From Rhizobium sp. Q54 (lineage in GTDB: Bacteria; Pseudomonadota; Alphaproteobacteria; Rhizobiales; Beijerinckiaceae): DNA of 35,301 bases. The DNA lies in the NCBI GenBank assembly GCA_945901195.1, contig CAMDKB010000002.1:1-35301 (forward strand), read 5' to 3'. A program made the position numbers and the translations under genes. Each line of letters opens with the position of its first letter. Positions within the stretch are counted from its first letter, which is position 1. The notes beneath the pieces were generated by a model that saw only the letters and a program-made list of their open reading frames with translations, ran no database searches and had not been told where the DNA came from. Shown here one piece after another: positions 1 through 7,459 of this stretch.

Positions 1-1
1 G

Positions 2-154
2 CTCTCGAACCGCGTCTTCGAAAGCTACGACGCCATCATCGAGGCGATGTGCGAGGCCTGGAACAAACTCGTGGCGATTCCCGACGCCATCAAATCAATC
101 GGATTGCGCGAATGGGCGCATGTGGGTAGGTGCAAATCACCCTTGGTATCATAA
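2..154 (+). pseudogene. IS630-family transposase, C-terminal end only
   Basis: An open frame enters from the left edge and stops at TAA 152-154, giving about 50 residues. It contains NRVFESYDAIIEAMCEAWN and ends shortly after SIGLREWAHVG. This matches the usual C-terminus of IS630-family DDE transposases, where a helix rich in D/E and W precedes an 'IGxREWAxVG' ending. The catalytic domain lies outside the window, so whether the element is intact cannot be judged. I see no obvious terminal repeat right after the stop. Family assignment rests on recognition of this tail alone. Confidence 0.7.
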
Positions 155-187
155 CCGTGATTCCTTCAATTTGGATTTCGCATGATC

Positions 188-541
188 TCAGATCTGACGG
201 CCCGTAGCTGCGCGCAAATCCGTATTCACCGCTGCTCGCGTTTGTCCCGAAAGACTGCGGATGACTTGCGCCAACATGGAAAGCGTTAGACTTGACATGA
301 GCGACGCAAATATCGCGCCTTGAAGCATTCCTGAAACATGCGCATAGCTTGCAGGAATACTCAGATTGGCGACTAAAAATCCCGCGCTTGCGAGCGCCAG
401 GAAGATCGCCAGAAACTGTACGGCAGGAAGGAGCTGCCGGCACAGTATTTCTCTCTCGGCATTCTTCTGTTCAAGCTCATTGACGCGTTTTAACAGCCGT
501 TGCAGCTGGTCTTCGACATTTTCCGGCAGGTTCGGCAGCAT
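188..541 (-). CDS. small membrane protein with N-terminal coiled coil, unknown function
   Basis: The 117-residue product starts MLPNLPENVEDQLQRLLKRV. Residues about 8-35 are charged and heptad-like, consistent with a short coiled coil. Two hydrophobic segments follow, at about 40-62 (AVQFLAIFLALASAGFLVA) and 70-90. A short polar tail ends the protein. I chose the ATG at 541 because an AAGGA motif lies about 8 bases upstream; the frame also stays open further upstream to 676 without a better ribosome site. The gene diverges from the antitoxin gene on the other side. I do not recognise the family, and no catalytic motif is visible. An inner-membrane location is inferred from the two hydrophobic segments. 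Confidence 0.5.
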   Translation of the reverse strand: MLPNLPENVEDQLQRLLKRVNELEQKNAEREILCRQLLPAVQFLAIFLALASAGFLVANLSIPASYAHVSGMLQGAIFASLMSSLTLSMLAQVIRSLSGQTRAAVNTDLRAATGRQI

Positions 542-685
542 GGGGTCATCCTTCACATATTGCGGATTTCGAGCGCCAATATGTGCGTAGAGATGCCGAA
601 AATCCGTGCAAATTCGCACATGGAAGGGATGAGAACGTCTCCAGACAGAGCCGAGCTTCCTCCCAATCGCGCGCACACCACGGAT

Positions 686-713
686 TTGACAATGTAATCA
701 CAATGATTACATT
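686..713 (+). promoter_or_regulatory. antitoxin-toxin promoter overlapped by a palindromic operator
   Basis: A perfect -35 box TTGACA (686-691) is followed after 16 bases by TACATT (708-713), which matches the -10 consensus at four of six positions. The stretch 691-713 is a perfect inverted repeat with 10-base arms (AATGTAATCA and its complement) around a 3-base centre. An operator placed across the promoter is the usual design for autorepression by ribbon-helix-helix antitoxins, and the antitoxin gene starts 26 bases downstream. Binding by that protein is inferred. Confidence 0.6.
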
Positions 714-738
714 CGAATCAGATTGTGAGTACGCCACC

Positions 739-1029
739 ATGACTGTAAAAGCAGAAAATCTATCTGTTCGCCTGCCACCCGAAATCCGCCAGCAGGTGGA
801 CAATCTCGCCCGCGCGACAAGACGCTCCCGCTCGTTCATCATCAATGAAGCTGTGGCTACCTATGTCCGCAGTCAGGCTGAATACGCACGTGAAATAGAC
901 GATGCATTGAAGTCGACCCAAAGCGGCATCGGCCATTCCAGGGAACAGGTTTTCGCATGGATGGATTTATGGGCGGCCTCTGGCAAGAAGCCGCCTGTCC
1001 CCAAGCCCGATATTGGTCCAAAGAAATAA
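739..1029 (+). CDS. ribbon-helix-helix antitoxin (ParD/CopG/RelB-like)
   Basis: The 96-residue product has an N-terminal ribbon-helix-helix domain: a beta strand at about residues 6-11 (ENLSVRLPPE), then two helices through about residue 48 with the typical 'ARATRRSRSFIINEAVATYV' pattern. The C-terminal half is charged and would wrap the partner toxin. Such proteins neutralise ParE/RelE-type toxins and repress their own operon. I chose the ATG at 739 because homology begins there, although the ribosome site is weak; upstream in-frame codons overlap the promoter. A damaged toxin gene begins 6 bases after the stop. The antitoxin itself is intact, with no stop or odd residue. Confidence 0.85.
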   Translation: MTVKAENLSVRLPPEIRQQVDNLARATRRSRSFIINEAVATYVRSQAEYAREIDDALKSTQSGIGHSREQVFAWMDLWAASGKKPPVPKPDIGPKK

Positions 1030-1035
1030 AAACTG

Positions 1036-1343
1036 ATGGCATTACTTTTCTCTGAAGCAGCATTTGAAGATCTTGCTGGACTCGACGCGTGGCTGTCTGA
1101 AAAGAACCCGCTGGGCTGAAAAACGTTCTCAACGCGCTCAAGATCATTTTCGCGCACATAGAAACTTTCCCTCACTATGGCCGCCCTACTCACCGTAAAG
1201 ATTTGCGTATCGCCATCGAGCCCAAATATAATTACGTTCTGCCCTATTATATCGATGGCGCCGATATCTGGATTTTGCGCATTTACGATTCTCGGCGCGC
1301 GCCTCTGGAATACATGGCGCTAGATTTGCCGCCCATGTCCTGA
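1036..1343 (+). pseudogene. ParE/RelE-family toxin, frameshifted
   Basis: The start MALLFSEAAFEDLAGLDAWL is typical of the first helix of ParE/RelE toxins. The frame hits TGA at 1117-1119. In the -1 frame, homology resumes at about 1116 (LKNVLNALKIIFAHIETFP) and continues through PHYGRP, KDLRIA, YVLPYYIDGADIWILRIYDSRR to a stop at 1341-1343. These are the usual RelE/ParE core strands and the C-terminal Arg-rich strand. One missing base near 1111-1117 restores the full frame of about 102 residues. The gene is therefore either a recent pseudogene or carries a sequencing error. The stop precedes the run of five A (1119-1123), so slippage there would not rescue it. Confidence 0.75.
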
Positions 1344-1379
1344 ATTTCTGTGTTCCGCAATAATCTACGATCTCGTCTT

Positions 1380-1658
1380 CTACCGCCCCGGCGCCCTCAC
1401 GCATCCCACAGCCGGGCAATTGCTCGCAAATCCGCGCGCATCAAACATGCAGGCAATCACGGATTCACCGCGATAGCGCATGCCATGACAGGCATTGTCC
1501 GCGATGCACACCGCTTTTGTCTTGTGCCGTCCGCACGGATCGCCAACAGGCGAAGCGCACCAATCCGACGGCGATAGACCGCACGGGCGATCTTGCGCAA
1601 GTGCAGCGCCAAAGCAAAACCAAATAACAGCTGCAAACACTTTCAATCGTCTTCGCAC
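1380..1658 (-). CDS. small exported cysteine-rich protein
   Basis: The 92-residue product starts at GTG (1658), with GGGAGG just upstream. Residues 1-21 form a signal peptide: an Arg-rich start, a hydrophobic core (VFAAVIWFCFGAALA) and an AQD cleavage region. The mature part holds eight cysteines, including PCGLSPSDWC, GDPCGRHKTKAVC, DNACHGM and SNCPAVGC. This suggests four disulfides in the periplasm. It lies 14 bases downstream of the dienelactone-hydrolase-like gene on the same strand and is probably cotranscribed. I recognise the pattern only as a conserved hypothetical of rhizobial genomes, and no function is claimed. Confidence 0.55.
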   Translation of the reverse strand: MRRRLKVFAAVIWFCFGAALAQDRPCGLSPSDWCASPVGDPCGRHKTKAVCIADNACHGMRYRGESVIACMFDARGFASNCPAVGCVRAPGR

Positions 1659-1672
1659 ATCGCCTCCCGCAC

Positions 1673-2332
1673 TCAGTCGATTTTCGTTCGGAACAACTCC
1701 AGCGTCCTGGCCCGCGCCAGCGCAATCACCTCAGCATCAGTTCCCGTAGCGGGGTTATCAAACCCGTGCCCGGCGGGATAAACATAGACAGGCACTTCGG
1801 GAAACGCCGGGTTGATCTTTTCAACGCCTTCGAGCGGAATCATCGGGTCCTTCGCGCCAAAATGGCAGATGGTTGGGCACAGAGGCTTTATGTCCAGCCA
1901 GTGAGGCACATCGCGACCATAATATGAAGACGCCGCGGCAAACGGCAGTCTTTGAGCCGCATACCAAACCACCGAGCCGCCGAAGCAGAAGCCAACAATG
2001 CCAACCTTGCCGTATTCAGTCACGCGCGCGCGCGCCGCTTCAACGTCCATCAAGATGTCGGGCCAGACCACGCGCCCGCGCACAATCTGCGATTCCGCCA
2101 TTCCCTCTGGCGTACGTGGATAATTTGCACCCCGCACCTGCCGGTCATACAGCGCGGGGACGATTGAGGCATAGCCCAGCGCTGCATAGTCCGCCGCAAC
2201 GGAGCGAATATAATCGCCGATGCCGTAAGTGTCCTGAATGATCACCAGCCCGCCACGTGGTTTGCCCTCCGGCAAGTGCAACACTGCCGCCAGTTCGTGC
2301 CCGTCCGCCGCCTTCAACGAAATCATGCCCAC
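1673..2332 (-). CDS. dienelactone hydrolase family protein
   Basis: The 219-residue alpha/beta hydrolase matches the size of carboxymethylenebutenolidase (about 230). The nucleophile elbow is GFCFGG with Cys116, followed by Asp162 (GAKDPMIP) and His189 (PAGHGFD). This is the Cys-Asp-His triad characteristic of the family rather than a serine triad. Family members open dienelactones or related lactone esters in the cytoplasm, but many have unknown substrates, so the exact reaction is not assigned. The GTG start at 2332 has GGGAGG five bases upstream; an in-frame ATG two codons later is the alternative. The gene probably forms an operon with the small Cys-rich protein downstream. Confidence 0.85.
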   Translation of the reverse strand: MGMISLKAADGHELAAVLHLPEGKPRGGLVIIQDTYGIGDYIRSVAADYAALGYASIVPALYDRQVRGANYPRTPEGMAESQIVRGRVVWPDILMDVEAARARVTEYGKVGIVGFCFGGSVVWYAAQRLPFAAASSYYGRDVPHWLDIKPLCPTICHFGAKDPMIPLEGVEKINPAFPEVPVYVYPAGHGFDNPATGTDAEVIALARARTLELFRTKID

Positions 2333-2341
2333 CGCTGCCTC

Positions 2342-2762
2342 CCAAAATAAATCCAGTCAATTAAACGCCTTGAGAGGCGCAACGCCACTGACTTTTTGTT
2401 CACTTAATGTTCTTATTTATTGCCCGGGCGTCAGCCTGCCGTACCGGACGTTTGACAAGCTGCGATCGGTGAACCGGGCTGCGATTGTCGAGAACAAGCA
2501 GCTTGGCGCAGCACTGGACTATATCGCGGCACGGCAAGCAGGGCGCGAACAAGCCCGAAGCAAAGCGGCTCCCCGCCGCACGGGTCAGCAAAATCATATG
2601 TTTGCGGCTCACATCGAGCGACCCAGCGGGTGAAGTCAGGGCAAATGGCTTTTGACTCTTGCAGTCAAGCCATTTGCCCTGAATTCACGAAACATTGCGC
2701 CAAAGACCAGGAGTGAGACATTTCTAATTTGCCCCGCGTGAGCCATTCTTAAATGGCTTTGA
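2342..2762. other. gene-poor stretch with a possible ORF remnant
   Basis: No convincing gene lies between the hydrolase start and the comM remnant. On the + strand, one frame ending at TGA 2631-2633 reads like coding sequence over about 65 codons (RTFDKLRSVNRAAIVENKQL and onward). It has no ribosome site or clear start and I do not recognise it; it may be the tail of a degraded gene. Palindromic repeats follow it. The stretch looks like a scar of past rearrangement at the broken end of comM. Confidence 0.35.
2632..2686. repeat. long imperfect inverted repeat upstream of truncated comM
   Basis: The left arm (2632-2656, containing CAGGGCAAATGGC) pairs with the right arm (2664-2686, containing GCCATTTGCCCTG), with one mismatch and a 2-base bulge around a 7-base loop. 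The motif AAATGGCTTTGAC recurs at 2751-2763, in inverted orientation to the right arm, exactly at the comM breakpoint. This may be a strong hairpin terminator or the end of a small palindromic element. No T-run follows. Confidence 0.5.
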
Positions 2763-3725
2763 CACAAGGGACAGGAAAGCGCCAAGCGCGCGTTGGAGAT
2801 TGCCGCTACCGGCGGCCATCTCCTCTTGATGAACGGCCCGCCCGGCTCCGGCAAAAGCATGCTGGCCCAGCGCCTGCCATCAATTCTGCCGCCGTTGACG
2901 CCCAAGGAATTGCTCGAAGTCTCCATGATTCATTCGGTGGCCGGCATGTTGGCCGGCGGCGAACTGACCGACCGCCGCCCGTTTCGCGCGCCACATCATT
3001 CAGCGTCAATGGCGGCTCTTGTCGGCGGCGGCATCAAAGCCAAACCTGGCGAAGTCTCGCTGGCGCATCACGGAGTTCTGTTTCTTGATGAATTGCCGGA
3101 ATTTCACGCGCAGGTGCTGGATTCGCTCCGTCAACCCATAGAGACGGACGAAGTCGCAATCTCCCGCGCCACTCATCGCGTTGTTTATCCTGCCCGTTTT
3201 CAGGTCGTCGCCGCAATGAACCCCTGCCGCTGCGGTCATGCAACCGAACCCGGATTTGCCTGCAAACGCATGCCGAATGAACGCTGCATCGCATCTTATC
3301 AAGCCAAACTGTCAGGACCCCTTCTCGACCGGTTCGATCTGTCCATTGAAGTGCCGGCCGTGTCTGCTGCAGACCTGATATTGCCGCCACCGGAGGAAGG
3401 CTCGGCTGAAGTCGCCGTACGTGTGGCCGCCGCGCGCAGAATCCAGCAGGAGCGCTACGCGGCTCTGGGGCTGCCGCATGTCGGCACCAATGCCGCCGCC
3501 CCCGCCAATGTCATTGAAACCATAACAAAACTCGATGGCCCTGCACTTACGCTTGTGCGCGGCGCCGCCGAACGCATGCGTCTATCAGCGCGCGGATTCC
3601 ACCGGGTGCTGAAGCTCGCCCGCACATTGGCCGACCTTGATGGCACAGAACGGGTGGGACGTATTCATCTTGCCGAGGCCCTGAGCTATCGTGGCGCTTC
3701 CATGCAAAGCAGCGCCGCTGCCTAG
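2763..3725 (+). pseudogene. comM: ComM / YifB-type Mg-chelatase-like AAA+ ATPase, 5'-truncated
   Basis: The frame opens right after a TGA at 2760-2762 and at once reads HKGQESAKRALEIAATGGH, the start of the ATPase half of ComM. The Walker A motif (NGPPGSGKS), the Walker B region (GVLFLDELPEF), the sensor segment (AMNPCRCG), the arginine-bearing helix (LLDRFDL) and the C-terminal lid (SARGFHRVLKLARTLADLDG) all follow. About 320 codons remain of a usual 505-510; the N-terminal Lon-like domain of about 190 residues is absent. The first in-frame start-like codon is a TTG at 2793 without a good ribosome site. ComM is a hexameric helicase aiding branch migration in natural transformation. This copy should be non-functional. 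Confidence 0.85.
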
Positions 3726-3788
3726 ATTTTTTCCATGACCGGCAGCAGTGATCCTGTCGGCTGTCTCACGAATCGATATAAGAGAGGC

Positions 3789-5285
3789 ATGCAGACTCAG
3801 CCCGCTCAATACGACATCATCATAATCGGCGGCGGAATTAACGGATGCGGGATTGCGCGCGATGCCGCCGGGCGTGGCCTGAAAGTCGCAGTCCTGGAAA
3901 TGGGTGATCTCGCACAAGGTACTTCGTCAGCCTCGACAAAACTCATACACGGCGGACTGCGTTATCTCGAACATTACGCCTTCAGGCTGGTGCATGAAGC
4001 TTTGAAAGAGCGCGAAGTACTTCTGGGTCTTGCGCCACACATCGTCTGGCCGCTTCGATTTGTGCTGCCGCAGATGCAGGGAATGCGACCGGCCTGGATG
4101 CTGCGCCTCGGACTATTCATGTATGATCATCTGGGCGGGCGAAAAATACTGCCTGATACACAAGCGCTGGATCTGCGTGAACATTTTGCAGGCGCTGACT
4201 TGAAGCCGGGTTTTACCCGCGGCTTTGAATATTCCGATTGCTGGGTTGACGACGCACGCCTTGTTGTTCTCAACGCAATGGATGCAGCCGCAAACGGCGC
4301 CGAAATCATGGTGCGCACGAAGGCTGTGTCTGCCCGCCGCGCACACGATCAATGGGCTGTCGATATTGCGCCAGAAGGGGGATTACCGCGAACACTAACA
4401 TCCCGCGCGCTCGTAAACGCCAGCGGCCCCTGGGCAGACGATGTCACTAGCAACATATTGGGGGCGGGATCATCGAAACATGTACGGCTGGTTCAGGGAA
4501 GCCACATCATTGTACCCAAGCTCTGGACCCACGACCGCGCCTATATTTTTCAAAACAGCGACGGCCGCATTGTCTTTGCCATCCCCTATGAAGACGACTT
4601 CACATTGATAGGCACCACAGACCGCGATTTCGCAGGCGACCCTGCACACGCCTGTGTGAGCGAGGACGAAATCACTTATCTCCTGAACGCGATCAGCGGC
4701 TATTTTGCCAGACCGCCATCCCGGACTGATGTCATCTGGAGCTATTGCGGAATCCGCGCCCTCTTTAACGACGGCGCCAGCGCAGCCAAGGACGCCACGC
4801 GGGAATATGTCTTGCAATTCGCTGTCGGCACCCCACCATTGCTCAATGTGTTTGGTGGAAAAATTACAACCTACCGGACCCTGGCAGAGGCAGCGCTGGA
4901 CAAGCTTGCACCCGTTTTTCCCCAGATGCCGCGCGCGTCCTGGTCAGGAACCACGCCACTGCCAGGCGGTAATTTGCCCCGAGGCGGGCAACAGCAATCA
5001 TTCCTGCAATTGCGCGCCGAATACCCATGGCTGACGTCGCAAATCCTGCACCGCCTCGTACGCAGTTATGGCGCGCTGGCCAGCGAAGTTCTGGCGGGCG
5101 CAAAAGATATCTCTGCGCTCGGCCAGCATTTCGGCGCAGGCCTTTACGAGCGCGAAGTGCGCTGGCTGATGCAGCGCGAATGGGCGCGCTCCGCTGAGGA
5201 TGTCCTGTGGCGGCGCAGCAAACTGGGGCTGCGGCTCACTCAAGCTGAAAGGGACGAGCTTGCGCGCTTCATGGCTCAAGGCTAG
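3789..5285 (+). CDS. glpD: aerobic glycerol-3-phosphate dehydrogenase
   Basis: The 498-residue flavoprotein matches the usual GlpD length of about 500. An N-terminal dinucleotide-binding fold, DIIIIGGGINGCGIARDAAG (residues 9-28), binds FAD. The motifs SSASTKLIHGGLRYLEH and NASGPWADDV, and the late FGGKITTYRTLAE, are conserved in GlpD. The enzyme oxidises sn-glycerol-3-phosphate to dihydroxyacetone phosphate at the inner membrane and passes electrons to ubiquinone. I chose the ATG at 3789 because GAGAGG lies just upstream and homology begins there; the frame is open back to 3735. No glpF, glpK or glpR is nearby, so the gene stands alone here, between the comM remnant and a thiolase gene that starts 33 bases later. 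Confidence 0.95.
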   Translation: MQTQPAQYDIIIIGGGINGCGIARDAAGRGLKVAVLEMGDLAQGTSSASTKLIHGGLRYLEHYAFRLVHEALKEREVLLGLAPHIVWPLRFVLPQMQGMRPAWMLRLGLFMYDHLGGRKILPDTQALDLREHFAGADLKPGFTRGFEYSDCWVDDARLVVLNAMDAAANGAEIMVRTKAVSARRAHDQWAVDIAPEGGLPRTLTSRALVNASGPWADDVTSNILGAGSSKHVRLVQGSHIIVPKLWTHDRAYIFQNSDGRIVFAIPYEDDFTLIGTTDRDFAGDPAHACVSEDEITYLLNAISGYFARPPSRTDVIWSYCGIRALFNDGASAAKDATREYVLQFAVGTPPLLNVFGGKITTYRTLAEAALDKLAPVFPQMPRASWSGTTPLPGGNLPRGGQQQSFLQLRAEYPWLTSQILHRLVRSYGALASEVLAGAKDISALGQHFGAGLYEREVRWLMQREWARSAEDVLWRRSKLGLRLTQAERDELARFMAQG

Positions 5286-5318
5286 TGATTCAGCCAATTG
5301 AAAACCGGGGAGATCTAC

Positions 5319-6524
5319 ATGTCGGAAGCTTTTCTTTGCGCGGGTGCGCGCACGCCAGTCGGCCGCTATGGCGGCGCGCTCGCCAACTTACGGCCGGACG
5401 ATCTTCTCGCAGAAGCCATCAAGGCGATGCTGGCGCGCGCACCCGGCCTTCCAGCGCAAGCCATTGACGAAGTTTTTGCCGGCTGCGCCAACCAGTCCGG
5501 CGAGGACAACCGCAATGTCGCACGTATGGCGCTGCTACTCGCCGGCCTGCCGTTGGAAATCCCCGGCGTGACGCTGAACCGCCTCTGCGGCTCCGGCCTT
5601 GATGCCGTCGGCACGGCGGCCCGCGCTGTGAAAACAGGCGAACTCGATGTCGCAATTGCCTGCGGCGTCGAGAGCATGTCACGTGCGCCTTTCGTGATGG
5701 GCAAAGCAACCGAGGCTTTCGCGCGCAATCCGGAAATCTTCGACACAACGCTCGGCTGGCGTTTCATCAATCCGAAGATGCGCGCCCAATATGGCGTCGA
5801 CGCCATGGGCGAAACTGCGGAAAACCTCGCGCAGGAGCAACAGATTTCCCGCGATGATCAAGACGCCTTCGCCCTCCGCTCGCAAGCGCGCGCAGCACGC
5901 GCCATCGCCAGCGGTCGCCTGGCGAAGGAGATTTTTGGCGTCGAATTGAAAGACCGCAAGGGTAACGTCACCACCGTGAGCCAGGACGAGCACCCGCGCG
6001 AGACGACGGTGGAAAAGCTCGGCGCATTGAAGACCATTTTCCGCAAGGATGGCAGTGTCACCGCTGGCAATTCTTCGGGGATCAATGACGGCGCAGCTGC
6101 CATGTTGATAGCATCGGGCAAGGCAGTCGAAAAATACGGGTTGACGCCGATTGCCCGGATCACCGGCCTGGCGACTGCCGGTGTTCCGCCACGCATCATG
6201 GGTTTCGGGCCGGTTCCTGCGACACAGAAGCTGATGACGCGGCAGGGCCTCAAGATCAGCGATTTCGATGTACTCGAATTCAACGAAGCCTTTGCAGCAC
6301 AGGCCCTCGCCTGCACCCGCAATCTCGGCCTTGCTGACGATGCAGAAAACGTGAACCCCAACGGCGGCGCAATCGCAATCGGGCATCCGCTTGGTATGTC
6401 CGGCGTGCGCATTGCATTGACGGCGGCAATGGAAATGAATGAGCGCAAGGTCAGGCGCGCATTGGCGACCATGTGCATCGGCGTGGGACAAGGCATTGCG
6501 CTGAGCATGGAAGCGGTGAGTTAG
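5319..6524 (+). CDS. acyl-CoA thiolase, PcaF-like (3-oxoadipyl-CoA thiolase type)
   Basis: The 401-residue thiolase has the nucleophilic Cys90 in NRLCGSGLDAVG, His in GGAIAIGHPLGMSG, and the second Cys in MCIGVGQGIA. The start MSEAFLCAGARTPVGRYGGA, the segment CANQSGEDNRNVARMALLLA and the stretch APFVMGKATEAF resemble PcaF/PaaJ, which cleaves 3-oxoadipyl-CoA to succinyl-CoA and acetyl-CoA in aromatic degradation. No other pca or paa genes are in view, so a general acetyl-CoA acetyltransferase role is possible. The ATG at 5319 has GGGGAG eight bases upstream, which favours it over an earlier in-frame ATG at 5298. It follows glpD closely and may share its transcript. Confidence 0.88.
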   Translation: MSEAFLCAGARTPVGRYGGALANLRPDDLLAEAIKAMLARAPGLPAQAIDEVFAGCANQSGEDNRNVARMALLLAGLPLEIPGVTLNRLCGSGLDAVGTAARAVKTGELDVAIACGVESMSRAPFVMGKATEAFARNPEIFDTTLGWRFINPKMRAQYGVDAMGETAENLAQEQQISRDDQDAFALRSQARAARAIASGRLAKEIFGVELKDRKGNVTTVSQDEHPRETTVEKLGALKTIFRKDGSVTAGNSSGINDGAAAMLIASGKAVEKYGLTPIARITGLATAGVPPRIMGFGPVPATQKLMTRQGLKISDFDVLEFNEAFAAQALACTRNLGLADDAENVNPNGGAIAIGHPLGMSGVRIALTAAMEMNERKVRRALATMCIGVGQGIALSMEAVS

Positions 6525-6537
6525 CCTTTTGCCGTCT

Positions 6538-6619
6538 TCCCGGACGGCGAAGCTGATCCGGGACCTTATGAAGTAATCATCAATGCAATCCCGCATAAAT
6601 GCTTCGCATTTTGCGGGAT
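6538..6619. repeat. two adjacent palindromes after the thiolase gene
   Basis: The first is TCCCGGA (6538-6544) paired with TCCGGGA (6557-6563) around a 12-base loop. The second is ATCCCGCA...TGCGGGAT (6588-6619), with an inner AATGC/GCATT stem around TTC. Such palindromes resemble the short intergenic repeats common in rhizobial genomes and could also act as transcription stops. No T-run follows either hairpin. Confidence 0.5.
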
Positions 6620-6637
6620 GACACTCTGGAGCATCCC

Positions 6638-7459
6638 ATGAAAGTCGCCCTCATCCAGATGAATTCCGGCAGCGACAAGGCCGCCAATCTGGCTTCAGCG
6701 AAATTGCTCATCGAGCAGGCTGTCAAAGAGGAAAAACCGGACTGGATTTGCCTGCCTGAAGTTTTCGACTTCATGGGCGGTTCAATGAAGGACAAACAGG
6801 CGGCCGCCGAAAAACTGCCCGATGGACCAGCCTGGACCATGACGCGCGACCTCGCAAGAAAGCACGGCGTATTCATCCATGGCGGCTCCATACTGGAAAA
6901 GCTCGATGGCGAGGATCGGCTCGGCAACACCACAGTCGCATTCAATCGCCAGGGCGACGAAGTCGCGCGCTATCGCAAGATTCACATGTTCGACATTGTT
7001 GCTCCCGATGGCCAGGAATATCGCGAGAGCAAGGCCTACAAGCCGGGCAACACAGTGGCAACCTATGATTGCGAAGGCATAACGATCGGCTGTTCCATTT
7101 GTTACGATCTGCGTTTCCCTGAAATATTTCAGGCGCTGGTTGCGCGCGGAGCAGAAGTCATCGCGCTACCCTCCGCCTTTACGTTGCAGACCGGCAAGGA
7201 TCACTGGGAAGTGCTGATCCGCGCTCGCGCCATCGAAACTGAAACCTATATGTGCGCGGCGGGGCAGACCGGAACCCACACTCAGGGCAATGAAGTGCGC
7301 GCAACTTACGGCCATTCCCTTGTTGCCGACCCATGGGGACATGTTGTCGCAAAAGCGTCAGACGGGGTCGGCTATGTTGCGGCCCGCATTGACCCGGCGC
7401 GTGTGAAGAAAGTACGCTCCATGATACCAGTCGCCCAGCACAAGGTGAAACTCACATGA
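6638..7459 (+). CDS. carbon-nitrogen hydrolase, Nit1/Nit2-type amidase
   Basis: The 273-residue protein belongs to the nitrilase superfamily. The triad is Glu41 (CLPEVFDF), Lys114 (RYRKIHMFD) and Cys155 (GCSICYDLRFPE). The KIHMFD and CYDLRFPE motifs place it with the Nit-type omega-amidases and deaminated-glutathione amidases, which clear side products in the cytoplasm. Start ATG 6638 is where homology begins; the frame is open 13 codons further upstream through a palindromic repeat, which I exclude. Its stop overlaps the start of the esterase gene by four bases (ATGA), so the two are translationally coupled. The substrate cannot be read from sequence. Confidence 0.85.
   Translation: MKVALIQMNSGSDKAANLASAKLLIEQAVKEEKPDWICLPEVFDFMGGSMKDKQAAAEKLPDGPAWTMTRDLARKHGVFIHGGSILEKLDGEDRLGNTTVAFNRQGDEVARYRKIHMFDIVAPDGQEYRESKAYKPGNTVATYDCEGITIGCSICYDLRFPEIFQALVARGAEVIALPSAFTLQTGKDHWEVLIRARAIETETYMCAAGQTGTHTQGNEVRATYGHSLVADPWGHVVAKASDGVGYVAARIDPARVKKVRSMIPVAQHKVKLT

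Noticed and set aside
1117-1124. Programmed frameshift in the toxin at the run of A
   Set aside because: The stop codon comes before the A run, so slippage there cannot restore the frame.
5679-6596. 305-codon - strand frame
   Set aside because: It is antisense to the thiolase gene, with a composition typical of a shadow frame.
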